Shown: positions 1 to 5,317 of the stretch, in pieces | Layout: the number at the start of each line of letters is the position of its first letter | How positions within the stretch are numbered: position 1 is the first letter of the stretch | From: an uncultured Lacticaseibacillus sp. | GTDB lineage: Bacteria; Bacillota; Bacilli; Lactobacillales; Lactobacillaceae | NCBI GenBank assembly: GCA_934339215.1 | Contig: CAKRHU010000137.1 | Location: 1 to 5,354, forward strand | Direction of reading: 5' to 3' | Length of the DNA: 5,354 nt | Notes under the pieces: generated by a model | What the model was told of the DNA's origin: nothing | Databases searched by the model: none | What the model saw: only the letters and a program-made list of their open reading frames with translations | Program-made: the position numbers and the translations under genes

Positions 1-147
1 GCCCATGATGGACTTCAAGTTAACGCTCTTGCCCTTGTATTCCAGGTTGATGTCGGCATTGAACTTGCTGGCAGCTTGTACCAAAAGGGTCGCCGGACGG
101 GCGTGGATACCAGTTTCTGCAATAACATTAAATTCGCGTTTTTCCAT
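1..147 (-). CDS. ptsH: HPr, phosphocarrier protein of the PTS (partial, N-terminal 49 residues)
   Basis: The reverse strand encodes the first 49 residues of HPr; the rest lies outside the window. HPr carries phosphate from enzyme I to the sugar-specific EII proteins in the cytoplasm. In Firmicutes it is also phosphorylated by HPr kinase on Ser46 to become the CcpA corepressor. Both hallmark sites are visible: GIHARPA at residues 13-19, with the active-site His15 followed by Arg17, and LKSIMG at 44-49, with Ser46. The ATG at 147-145 is supported by AAGGAG (minus strand, 163-158) ten bases upstream, and it puts both residues at their canonical numbers. ptsI normally follows ptsH in this group but would lie beyond the left edge. 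A 63-codon gene lies 103 bp upstream on the same strand with no strong terminator between, so co-transcription is possible. Confidence 0.96.
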   Translation of the reverse strand, partial: MEKREFNVIAETGIHARPATLLVQAASKFNADINLEYKGKSVNLKSIMG

Positions 148-157
148 GAGTAATCTG

Positions 158-163
158 CTCCTT
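158..163 (-). promoter_or_regulatory. Ribosome binding site of ptsH
   Basis: AAGGAG on the minus strand lies ten bases upstream of the ptsH ATG. It fixes the start that gives the canonical His15 and Ser46 numbering. Confidence 0.85.
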
Positions 164-190
164 CGTCATTTGAAAAAAATTTTTGCCGAA

Positions 191-208
191 TAGAATGGCT
201 TCATTCTA
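191..208. repeat. Perfect inverted repeat in the ptsH leader or promoter
   Basis: TAGAATG and CATTCTA form 7-bp perfect arms around a GCTT centre (GAAG-type loop on the minus strand). The minus-strand TAGAAT (208-203) is a five-of-six match to a -10 box but has no good -35 at 16-18 bp, so it may be the ptsH promoter or a leader hairpin. A T-run follows on the minus strand, but only after about ten bases, which makes it a poor intrinsic terminator. The repeat is certain; its role is not. Confidence 0.5.
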
Positions 209-227
209 TCTCCTGTAAACCTTACCA

Positions 228-241
228 TTATTCCGTTTTCA
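228..241 (-). promoter_or_regulatory. cre-like sequence upstream of ptsH
   Basis: The minus strand reads TGAAAACGGAATAA. It matches the CcpA operator consensus TGWAANCGNTNWCA except at two of the specified positions. It lies about 80-95 bp upstream of the ptsH start, between the small gene and ptsH. CcpA control of ptsHI is known in lactic acid bacteria, but a two-mismatch site can arise by chance. Confidence 0.3.
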
Positions 242-250
242 CGACAAGTC

Positions 251-442
251 TTATTTGTCGTTAAGTGGGTGGTAATGGTATAAAATCACGCCTTCGCGCC
301 TTGCAGTGCCTACGATTTCTTTGCGCGCAGGATAATTGGTCCACGCGCTGCGAAACGCTGCAAAAGTAGTTGGGTCGATTTTGATCTCGTCGATTTCCCC
401 AGCTCTAAGCTGATCCATCAACGCGGTGTAATCTACAGCCAT
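251..442 (-). CDS. Small protein of unknown function, 63 residues, upstream of ptsH
   Basis: The frame runs from ATG at 442 to TAA at 253-251. A near-ideal ribosome binding site, AAGGAGG (minus strand, 458-452), lies nine bases before the start, which is the main reason to accept so short a gene. I do not recognise a named family. The product is soluble, with no signal peptide or membrane segment. An acidic N-terminal part (LRAGEIDEIKID, residues 12-23) is followed by an aromatic and basic middle (FRSAWTNYPARKEIVG, 30-45) and a short C-terminal strand-like end with YHYHP (55-59). It looks like a compact alpha/beta protein of the kind often found as 60-70-residue conserved hypotheticals in lactobacilli. 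It is divergent from clpE and upstream of ptsH on the same strand. Confidence 0.75.
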   Translation of the reverse strand: MAVDYTALMDQLRAGEIDEIKIDPTTFAAFRSAWTNYPARKEIVGTARREGVILYHYHPLNDK

Positions 443-451
443 ATCTTTCAG

Positions 452-458
452 CCTCCTT
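452..458 (-). promoter_or_regulatory. Strong ribosome binding site of the 63-residue protein
   Basis: AAGGAGG on the minus strand lies nine bases before the ATG at 442. This near-perfect Shine-Dalgarno sequence is the key support for the small gene. Confidence 0.85.
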
Positions 459-477
459 CTTCCGGCAACATCTTTAT

Positions 478-510
478 GGTAGCATTATCAACGCTTGTAG
501 ACAAGCGGCA
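478..510 (-). promoter_or_regulatory. Candidate promoter of the small gene and ptsH, with a palindrome
   Basis: On the minus strand, TTGCCG is followed after 16 bases by GATAAT. An overlapping alternative is TTGTCT, then 17 bases, then TACCAT. Both have the right orientation and distance for the gene starting at 442. The palindrome CGCTTGT-AG-ACAAGCG (492-507) falls between these boxes, so it could be an operator. The boxes are imperfect and no start site can be proven by eye. Confidence 0.4.
492..507. repeat. Perfect 7-bp-arm palindrome (operator-like)
   Basis: CGCTTGT and ACAAGCG are exact reverse complements separated by AG. The site lies in the divergent region, inside the candidate promoter of the leftward small gene and about 37 bp from the CIRCE operator of clpE. 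It resembles a dimeric repressor site, but I cannot assign a regulator. Confidence 0.5.
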
Positions 511-543
511 AAAACCTTACATTGCAAGGCTTTAACGATTTTT

Positions 544-570
544 TTAGCACTCTCGGTATCAGAGTGCTTG
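544..570. promoter_or_regulatory. CIRCE operator (HrcA binding site) upstream of clpE
   Basis: TTAGCACTC (544-552), nine bases, then GAGTGCTTG (562-570) matches the CIRCE consensus TTAGCACTC-N9-GAGTGCTAA in 16 of 18 specified positions, with the exact nine-base spacing. The two deviating bases are the last two of the right arm, where the promoter -35 box TTGCTT begins. HrcA represses groESL and dnaK operons through CIRCE in Firmicutes. Here the operator overlaps the edge of the clpE -35 box, a position suited to blocking RNA polymerase. Confidence 0.88.
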
Positions 571-595
571 CTTTTCAAAAATAAGCGTGTATACT
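568..595 (+). promoter_or_regulatory. Promoter of clpE
   Basis: TTGCTT (568-573), a 16-base spacer and TATACT (590-595) form a good vegetative-type promoter. Transcription would start near 602, leaving a leader of about 60 bases. It is flanked upstream by CIRCE and downstream by the CtsR box, so both heat-shock repressors could occlude it. Confidence 0.75.
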
Positions 596-602
596 GGGCT
601 TT

Positions 603-619
603 GGTCAATGAAGGTCAAT
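603..619 (+). promoter_or_regulatory. CtsR operator (heptad direct repeat) of clpE
   Basis: GGTCAAT (603-609), GAA, GGTCAAT (613-619) matches the CtsR box RGTCAAA-NAN-RGTCAAA except that the last base of each heptad is T. The three-base spacer with central A is as expected. CtsR controls clp genes in low-GC Gram-positive bacteria. The box covers the predicted transcription start. Confidence 0.85.
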
Positions 620-662
620 GTGACTTTCAATCGACGAGCTTATATAGAAAGGTAGTGACGAA

Positions 663-2852
663 ATGCTCTGTGAGAACTGTCATCAAAACCCCGCAACGAT
701 CCACTTGTACACCTCCGTCAACGGAACGAAACAAGAGATCAACTTGTGTCAGAATTGCTACCAACAGTTGAAGCAACAAGCAGGAGGCCAAATGCAACCA
801 ACCAACGCAAATGATCCCTTCGGCTTCAACGGCCTCGATGACATTTTCAAGGCCATGAGCCAAGGCATGGATCAAAATCCACAACAGCCGCAAACCCCAC
901 CGACCCAAAGTGGTCAAAATGGTGGCGGCAACAATCGCCGTGGCAACGGGAATTCCGTCCTCGGCCAATTTGGGGTCAACTTAACTCAAAAGGCTAAAAA
1001 CGGTGAAATCGACCCTGTGATCGGCCGCGATGGTGAAATCGCGCGCGTCATTGAGATCCTAAACCGCCGGACGAAGAACAACCCTGTTTTGATCGGTGAA
1101 GCCGGCGTCGGGAAAACTGCCGTCGTCGAAGGCTTAGCGTTGAAAATCGCCAATGGTGATGTCCCAACTAAGCTACAAGATCGTCAAGTCATTCAATTAG
1201 ATGTCGTTTCCTTAGTACAAGGTACTGGGATCCGTGGTCAATTTGAACAACGGATGCAACAGTTATTAGATGAACTCAAAAAGTCTGATAACACCATTTT
1301 GTTCATTGATGAAATCCATGAAATCGTCGGTGCCGGGAACGCTGAAGGCGGCATGGACGCTGGCAACGTGCTCAAGCCTGCCCTGGCGCGTGGTGAGCTG
1401 CAATTAGTTGGGGCCACCACCAACAACGAGTATCGCCAAATCGAAAAAGATGCCGCTTTAGCGCGGCGCTTGCAGCCAGTGACTGTCGACGAACCTAGTG
1501 TCGAAGAAACTGAAGAGATCCTCAAAGGCATTCAAAAACGCTACGAAGATTTCCATCATGTTAAATATACTGACGAAGCCATCAAAGCCGCTGTCAGTTT
1601 ATCTAACCGCTACATCCAAGATCGCTACTTACCCGATAAAGCCATCGACTTGCTGGATGAATCAGGCTCTAAGAAGAACTTGACCATCAAAGTCGTTGAC
1701 CCTAACGCTTTAAAGAAGAAGATCGCCGATGCCGAAAATCAAAAACAAGGTGCATTAAAGCAAGAAGACTACGAAAAAGCCGCCTTTTATCGCGACCAGG
1801 TCAACAAGCTTGAAAAAATGCAAAAAGACCAAGCTGGTGTGTCTGATGAAGATACCCCAACCGTCACTGAAAAAGACATGGAACAAATCGTCGAACAAAA
1901 GACGCACATTCCAGTCGGCGAACTCAAACAACAAGAACAACAACAACTCCAGACCTTGGCGCCTGATCTTAAAGCCCATGTCATCGGCCAAGACAATGCC
2001 GTCGACAAAGTGGCCCGTGCCATTCGTCGCAACCGTATCGGCTTTAACAAAACCGGTCGGCCAATTGGCAGTTTCTTATTCGTCGGCCCTACCGGCGTTG
2101 GGAAAACAGAACTTGCTAAGCAATTAGCCAAAGAGCTGTTCGGCTCACAAGAAGCGATGATCCGCTTTGACATGTCCGAGTACATGGAGAAATTCTCCGT
2201 GTCTAAGCTCATCGGTTCGCCTCCGGGTTATGTCGGCTATGAAGAAGCCGGCCAATTGACTGAGCAAGTGCGCCGCAACCCATACAGTCTGATTTTGTTA
2301 GACGAAGTGGAAAAAGCCCACCCTGATGTCATGAACATGTTCTTGCAGATCTTAGATGATGGGCGCTTGACCGATTCGCAAGGCCGCACCGTATCCTTTA
2401 AAGATACGATCATCATCATGACCTCTAACGCTGGGTCGACAGACGCTGAAGCCAACGTTGGCTTTGGTGCCAGCATGCACGGTACCACTCATTCTGTGCT
2501 CGGCCAACTAGGCAACTACTTCAAGCCAGAATTCTTGAACCGCTTTGATGACATCGTTGAATTCAAGGCCTTGGATAAACAAGACTTGATGCAAATCGTC
2601 GGCTTGATGATTGCAGATACGAATGCCAACATCCATGACCAAGGGTTGACGATCCATGTCACCGATCCCGTCAAGGAAAAGCTGGTAACCTTAGGCTTTG
2701 ATCCTGCTATGGGGGCTCGCCCATTGCGTCGGGTCATCCAAGAGCAAATCGAAGACCGCGTGGCAGATTTTTATCTCGACCATCCAGCGGCAACCAACCT
2801 TGAAGCACGCATCGCCAATGGTGAAATCGCCATTTCCGAAAAAGCTGAATAA
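663..2852 (+). CDS. clpE: ClpE, AAA+ ATP-dependent unfoldase subunit of the Clp protease
   Basis: This is a 729-residue HSP100 ATPase that unfolds substrates and passes them to the ClpP peptidase. A zinc-finger N-terminus (C3xxC6 and C29xxC32), the mark of ClpE as opposed to ClpC, is followed by a Q/N/G-rich linker (about 41-97). The first AAA+ module has Walker A GEAGVGKT (145-152), Walker B ILFIDE (212-217) and ALARRLQ (266-271, arginine pair 268-269). A UVR-type coiled segment lies near 367-385. The second module has GPTGVGKT (475-482), LILLDE (543-548), sensor-1 TSNAG (587-591), the arginine finger in EFLNRF (R627) and sensor-2 GARPLRR (684-690). VGF at 599-601 fits the ClpP-docking loop. 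The ATG follows AAAGG (648-652) by ten bases. The gene looks intact and stands alone, with CIRCE and CtsR sites upstream and a terminator just after. Confidence 0.97.
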   Translation: MLCENCHQNPATIHLYTSVNGTKQEINLCQNCYQQLKQQAGGQMQPTNANDPFGFNGLDDIFKAMSQGMDQNPQQPQTPPTQSGQNGGGNNRRGNGNSVLGQFGVNLTQKAKNGEIDPVIGRDGEIARVIEILNRRTKNNPVLIGEAGVGKTAVVEGLALKIANGDVPTKLQDRQVIQLDVVSLVQGTGIRGQFEQRMQQLLDELKKSDNTILFIDEIHEIVGAGNAEGGMDAGNVLKPALARGELQLVGATTNNEYRQIEKDAALARRLQPVTVDEPSVEETEEILKGIQKRYEDFHHVKYTDEAIKAAVSLSNRYIQDRYLPDKAIDLLDESGSKKNLTIKVVDPNALKKKIADAENQKQGALKQEDYEKAAFYRDQVNKLEKMQKDQAGVSDEDTPTVTEKDMEQIVEQKTHIPVGELKQQEQQQLQTLAPDLKAHVIGQDNAVDKVARAIRRNRIGFNKTGRPIGSFLFVGPTGVGKTELAKQLAKELFGSQEAMIRFDMSEYMEKFSVSKLIGSPPGYVGYEEAGQLTEQVRRNPYSLILLDEVEKAHPDVMNMFLQILDDGRLTDSQGRTVSFKDTIIIMTSNAGSTDAEANVGFGASMHGTTHSVLGQLGNYFKPEFLNRFDDIVEFKALDKQDLMQIVGLMIADTNANIHDQGLTIHVTDPVKEKLVTLGFDPAMGARPLRRVIQEQIEDRVADFYLDHPAATNLEARIANGEIAISEKAE

Positions 2853-2858
2853 CCTTTC

Positions 2859-2891
2859 AGACCCAGACGAAAGTTCGTCTGGGTCTTTTTT
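2859..2891 (+). terminator. Intrinsic terminator of clpE
   Basis: AGACCCAGACGAA (2859-2871) and TTCGTCTGGGTCT (2874-2886) are perfect 13-base arms; the real loop is probably the central AAAGTT or so. Six T follow (2886-2891). It begins seven bases after the clpE stop. Confidence 0.95.
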
Positions 2892-2993
2892 GATGTCTCA
2901 ATGTGCTATAACGATTTACCTCCGGCACGAAAAGCTGTGGCCTCCGACAAAAAGTGCGCAGGCGGGCTGGTCATGGAACGCAATGACGCTCGT

Positions 2994-3034
2994 CGAAGCT
3001 AATTTTGCAATCGCTTCGCTCATAACCGCAAAAT
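2994..3034. repeat. Interleaved short inverted repeats inside the palindromic element
   Basis: CGAAGC (2994-2999) pairs with GCTTCG (3013-3018), and ATTTTGC (3002-3008) pairs with GCAAAAT (3028-3034). The pairs cross, so an RNA could form either hairpin or, in principle, a pseudoknot. The arms are short and may be chance. Confidence 0.4.
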
Positions 3035-3050
3035 GGATCTTCTTCTCGCT

Positions 3051-3080
3051 GGGCTCTAAGCGATAAATCGCTAAGAGCCC
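3051..3080. repeat. Internal 14-bp-arm hairpin of the palindromic element
   Basis: GGGCTCTAAGCGAT (3051-3064) and ATCGCTAAGAGCCC (3067-3080) are reverse complements with one mismatch around a central AA. It sits just inside the right arm, making the element a hairpin within a larger hairpin. Confidence 0.8.
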
Positions 3081-3169
3081 CACGGCTGATGACCAGCCCG
3101 CCTGCACACTTTTTTTCTCCACCCACAGCTTTTCTACGTTGATATAACTGGCTTACAAATTAAGCATAC

Positions 3170-3496
3170 TCACGTTTCGAAGTCATTTGGTATCATGAAT
3201 GATTGCATCAGCGTTGCCACCATCTGGTTCGTAGTCATCAGGTGCCAGTGATCTAGCTTCGTTTCAGTGATTTGAAATTGGGACGGAAGCTGGCCGTCGC
3301 TGCATATTGAGAAGACTGTTTGCGACTTGTCGCTTACAATCTTCCGTAGGTCAAGATCCACTTTGCAATGAGCATAGCGAATTGTCAAAGTTAGCTCGGC
3401 CGAGGACGCTCTATATGCAGCGGCGAGCCAGTTGGAGTCCCAATTTCGAATCACTGTAGCTAGATGAACGCATGAGCCACTATTGATGCCAGACAA
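3170..3496 (-). CDS. Doubtful ORF or gene remnant, about 108 codons, unknown function
   Basis: An open frame runs from TTG at 3496 to TGA at 3172-3170. No ATG lies near its beginning, an in-frame TAA lies at 3508-3506, and no ribosome binding site precedes the TTG. Against this, the translation looks protein-like, with alternating strands (LTLTIRYAHCKVDLDLRKIV, about residues 35-54) and a balanced composition without membrane segments. An ATG at 3545 starts a different frame that closes at 3480 and overlaps the beginning of this one. One frameshift there would join the two, so a decayed gene is possible. Arginine codons AGA and CGA appear here and seem absent from clpE by eye. I do not recognise a family. 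It could be a remnant, a lineage-specific gene with a weak start, or chance. Confidence 0.3.
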   Translation of the reverse strand: MSGINSGSCVHLATVIRNWDSNWLAAAYRASSAELTLTIRYAHCKVDLDLRKIVSDKSQTVFSICSDGQLPSQFQITETKLDHWHLMTTNQMVATLMQSFMIPNDFET

Positions 3497-3564
3497 TATT
3501 TGATTTTAAGCAAAGATTTTTCTCAGATTTTGTGATAGAAATCATCACGAAATGCCGGCTGTGC

Positions 3565-3599
3565 CTAGCAGTTTGAAGCCGCTTAACCTATAATATAGT
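3565..3599 (+). promoter_or_regulatory. Promoter of the DUF1827/MucBP operon
   Basis: A perfect -10 box TATAAT lies at 3589-3594. Its best -35 partner is the weak CTAGCA (3565-3570, 18-base spacer). An alternative is TTGAAG (3573-3578), 15 bases, then TATAGT (3594-3599). The -10 lies within the palindrome CTATA-A-TATAG (3588-3598), which could also serve a leftward promoter. The leader to the start codon at 3643 would be about 40 bases. Confidence 0.5.
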
Positions 3600-3642
3600 T
3601 AGGAATCAGAACTTGTCGTTTTTGGAAAGGACGTGTTTGATT

Positions 3643-3939
3643 ATGCGGTTGATCGATATTACCAATAGCTACCCCCACTTGGTTGCTCAGCAGTTGGCGC
3701 ACACCGATACGCAATTCGTGAAAGTCTACTCACTTGGGAGCACCACTGTGGTTTACACCCAAGCGGCGACTCATGATGAATTGCTGTTCACCAACGAAAC
3801 GCGCAATGTGCAAGACGCTGAGTTAGCCTTCACTTTGGAGAAACTATGTGGGATCGGCCTCAAAGACGTCGATGTGGTGCGCGGACCGAAGCTGGCAGAA
3901 ATCAGTTTGAATTCAAAGGCACGCGCCAGTGAATCTTAG
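3643..3939 (+). CDS. DUF1827-family protein, 98 residues
   Basis: The start MRLIDITNSY, the stretch LVAQQLAHTDTQFVKVYSLG (about residues 13-32) and TTVVYTQAATHDELL (34-48) resemble my memory of the DUF1827 proteins of lactobacilli, enterococci and streptococci, whose function is unknown. No signal peptide or membrane segment is visible, so it should be cytoplasmic. I chose ATG 3643 over the upstream in-frame TTG 3613 because AAAGGA (3626-3631) lies 11 bases before the ATG and family members begin at this point. The first 65 or so residues carry the family pattern. The tail (KDVDVVRGPKLAEIS onward) looks less conserved. The MucBP gene begins 28 bases after its stop with no terminator between, so the two are probably co-transcribed. 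Confidence 0.8.
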   Translation: MRLIDITNSYPHLVAQQLAHTDTQFVKVYSLGSTTVVYTQAATHDELLFTNETRNVQDAELAFTLEKLCGIGLKDVDVVRGPKLAEISLNSKARASES

Positions 3940-3967
3940 TGAATTTTAAAGTCAATCGGAGCAGCCT

Positions 3968-5059
3968 ATGAGTCTTTTGTCTCGCATTAAAGCGTGGCTC
4001 CAACCAAAGCCCACGCCGCGTGCCACCACGCAGACTTTTAAACGCCCAGTCGCGCAAAAGCCGGAACCTCAATCCAAACCAAAACCTTCAGCCACCCCGC
4101 TGCCACCAGCAACCGGCGTGGCTGATTCGCGTGTCCACGTGCGCGTCTATTATCAAAACGCCGCCGATCACAGCAGGTTGCATGAACCCGCAGACTTAGT
4201 GGGCCACCCCGGTGAAGTCTTGCCGATCACATGGGCAGTGGTACCAGGCTTTGTACTGACAGCGATCAGTGGTTTCACCCAAGTCTTTCCGCAGACCTCA
4301 CAAATTATTTTATGCACTTATTCCCCGCGCGTTGCTGCACCTGTGATGGTCTATCACCGCGATCAAAATGGGCATTTGCTGCAAGTGCCTGAAATGTTGT
4401 CCGGGGTGGTGAACGAATCTTTCACTGCCACACCACTTCAGGAGTTTGTCGATCATGTCGTCGGCGAAACCAAACAATCTGGGACTTTTTCAGCCGCGTC
4501 ACAGCGCTTGCGCTTTGATTACAACTTGACACCTTTGGAACGTGGGAAAAATCCCGAAGATGCGTACATTCAACTGAAAACGTCAAAACTCGCCTATCCC
4601 ATGCCGCTGGCAGGAGAGCCATTACGGGGGAAGTTGCCAGCTAATACTTTCTGGCGCGTGTATGCGTTGATGCGCGATACCAACACCAATACGGTTTGGT
4701 TGAATGTGGGCGGCTCGCAGTGGATCACTGCCGATGACACCGTCGGCCAATCCGATAATCCGTTCTTACCAGATCCGACGCCACTGCAATTACCGCACAC
4801 ATTGTTTGCCAGCAATGAAGTGGCCAAAACGATTCACGGGATCTGTATCGCCGATGCGACCTTATGGCAAGCGCCCTTTGGAAAAATGTGTCCCAACCGG
4901 CTTGCAGAAGGACAAGCAGTCATCATCACTGCGGTCGCTGATCTCGATAATCACTCCCGGTGGTATCGCCTCGCTGATGACACGTATGTTTTAGCCACCT
5001 TTATCAAAACCAAACGCGCCCGCCGTTCCCCTGCTGCATGGGGTGGCGTGCGCGAGTAG
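3968..5059 (+). CDS. MucBP-like and SH3-like repeat protein without an export signal, 363 residues
   Basis: A short amphipathic N-terminus (MSLLSRIKAWL, 1-11) leads into a P/K/Q-rich linker (12-50). Two MucBP-like repeats follow. The first, about 55-118, has VHVRVYYQN, a central VPGFVLTAISG and a closing IILCTYSP. The second, about 124-186, has VMVYHRDQNGHLL and a closing RLRFDY. Two SH3-like beta segments come next: about 199-256 (VWLNVGGSQWI) and 289-348 (RWYRLADDTYVLATFIK). MucBP and SH3b domains usually belong to exported, wall-bound proteins, yet there is no hydrophobic signal segment, no LPxTG and no transmembrane helix. An in-frame TAA at 3947-3949 rules out a longer start. GGAG (3958-3961) precedes the ATG by six bases. 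It lies second in an operon after the DUF1827 gene. Domain calls are by pattern only, and the function is unknown. Confidence 0.8.
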   Translation: MSLLSRIKAWLQPKPTPRATTQTFKRPVAQKPEPQSKPKPSATPLPPATGVADSRVHVRVYYQNAADHSRLHEPADLVGHPGEVLPITWAVVPGFVLTAISGFTQVFPQTSQIILCTYSPRVAAPVMVYHRDQNGHLLQVPEMLSGVVNESFTATPLQEFVDHVVGETKQSGTFSAASQRLRFDYNLTPLERGKNPEDAYIQLKTSKLAYPMPLAGEPLRGKLPANTFWRVYALMRDTNTNTVWLNVGGSQWITADDTVGQSDNPFLPDPTPLQLPHTLFASNEVAKTIHGICIADATLWQAPFGKMCPNRLAEGQAVIITAVADLDNHSRWYRLADDTYVLATFIKTKRARRSPAAWGGVRE

Positions 5060-5083
5060 AAGACGCCGAGTGCGTCTTTTTTT
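5060..5083 (+). terminator. Intrinsic terminator of the DUF1827/MucBP operon
   Basis: AAGACGC (5060-5066), loop CGAGT, GCGTCTT (5072-5078) and a seven-base T-run (5077-5083) form a compact terminator that begins directly after the stop codon. Confidence 0.9.
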
Positions 5084-5109
5084 GTTATTTAATTTGGCTG
5101 ACACGCACT

Positions 5110-5250
5110 CGAAATTATCCAGAAAAAAGTGACTTTGATACAGATCTTTTTAGCTGATGGTCTCCATGCAGTCGACGGCGATATTTTCAACCGAAATTGA
5201 TCTAAAAGCTTTGACGACACAACAAATCCACGAAAACAGGGATAATTTCG
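5110..5250. repeat. Long-range inverted repeat competing with a local hairpin
   Basis: CGAAATTATCC (5110-5120) is the exact reverse complement of GGATAATTTCG (5240-5250), 119 bases away. The right copy overlaps the local hairpin 5224-5257, so the two pairings exclude each other. This resembles an attenuator layout, but no gene directly downstream is visible to be regulated. Confidence 0.45.
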
Positions 5251-5257
5251 TGGATTT
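5224..5257. repeat. Perfect 12-bp-arm hairpin in the right intergenic region
   Basis: AAATCCACGAAA (5224-5235) and TTTCGTGGATTT (5246-5257) are exact reverse complements with a ten-base loop. On the minus strand it lies about 60 bases after a possible stop codon (5318-5320) and could terminate a leftward gene, although only an interrupted T-stretch follows there. Confidence 0.7.
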
Positions 5258-5317
5258 CAATATACAATTACGTGCTACGGGATTTAAGTATCAGGTGCGT
5301 GTCTGCGTAGCCTTGGC

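Larger units (their letters stand above)
2929..3134. repeat. 206-bp palindromic intergenic element with 46-bp inverted arms (MITE- or BIME-like)
   Basis: The left arm (2929-2974) and right arm (3089-3134) are reverse complements at 39 of 46 positions with no gap. The outermost 12 bases pair perfectly (GAAAAGCTGTGG). Next comes a block of nine positions with six mismatches, then AAAAGTG, one mismatch, and 17 perfect pairs ending GGGCTGGTCAT. The 114-bp interior carries its own hairpin at 3051-3080. A T-run flanks the inner GC-rich stem on each strand, so transcripts from either side could end here. I see no transposase and no clear target duplication. It lies at a 3' end, after the clpE terminator, as repetitive palindromes often do. 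A non-autonomous transposon (MITE), a BIME-like repeat or a structured RNA are all possible. Short ORFs across it on both strands look like by-products of the repeat. Confidence 0.8.

Noticed and set aside
511..545. Inverted repeat AAAACCTT/AAGGCTTT followed by T-run as a terminator
   Set aside because: The stem has a mismatch, the T-run comes several bases late, and no plus-strand gene ends upstream. It is a weak structure in a promoter region.
627..968. A 113-codon frame antisense to the clpE start
   Set aside because: It is antisense to the zinc-finger and linker codons of clpE and to its CtsR box region. It has no ribosome binding site, and its hydrophobic stretches are the complement of the Q/N-rich linker.
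2853..3066. A plus-strand frame continuing from within clpE into the palindromic element
   Set aside because: It is an out-of-frame shadow of clpE that runs through the terminator and the repeat, with no start signal of its own.
2916..3122. A 68-codon minus-strand frame across the palindromic element
   Set aside because: It lies almost wholly inside the inverted repeat, has no convincing ribosome binding site, and the other strand is also open there. This is expected of a repeat, not of a gene.
3532..3548. GTGAT/ATCAC inverted repeat upstream of the DUF1827 promoter
   Set aside because: Five-base arms are too short to support a role, and the site is not placed on a promoter element.
3613..3642. 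TTG at 3613 as start of the DUF1827-type protein
   Set aside because: The ribosome binding site AAAGGA (3626-3631) lies downstream of it and serves the ATG at 3643, where the family sequence begins.
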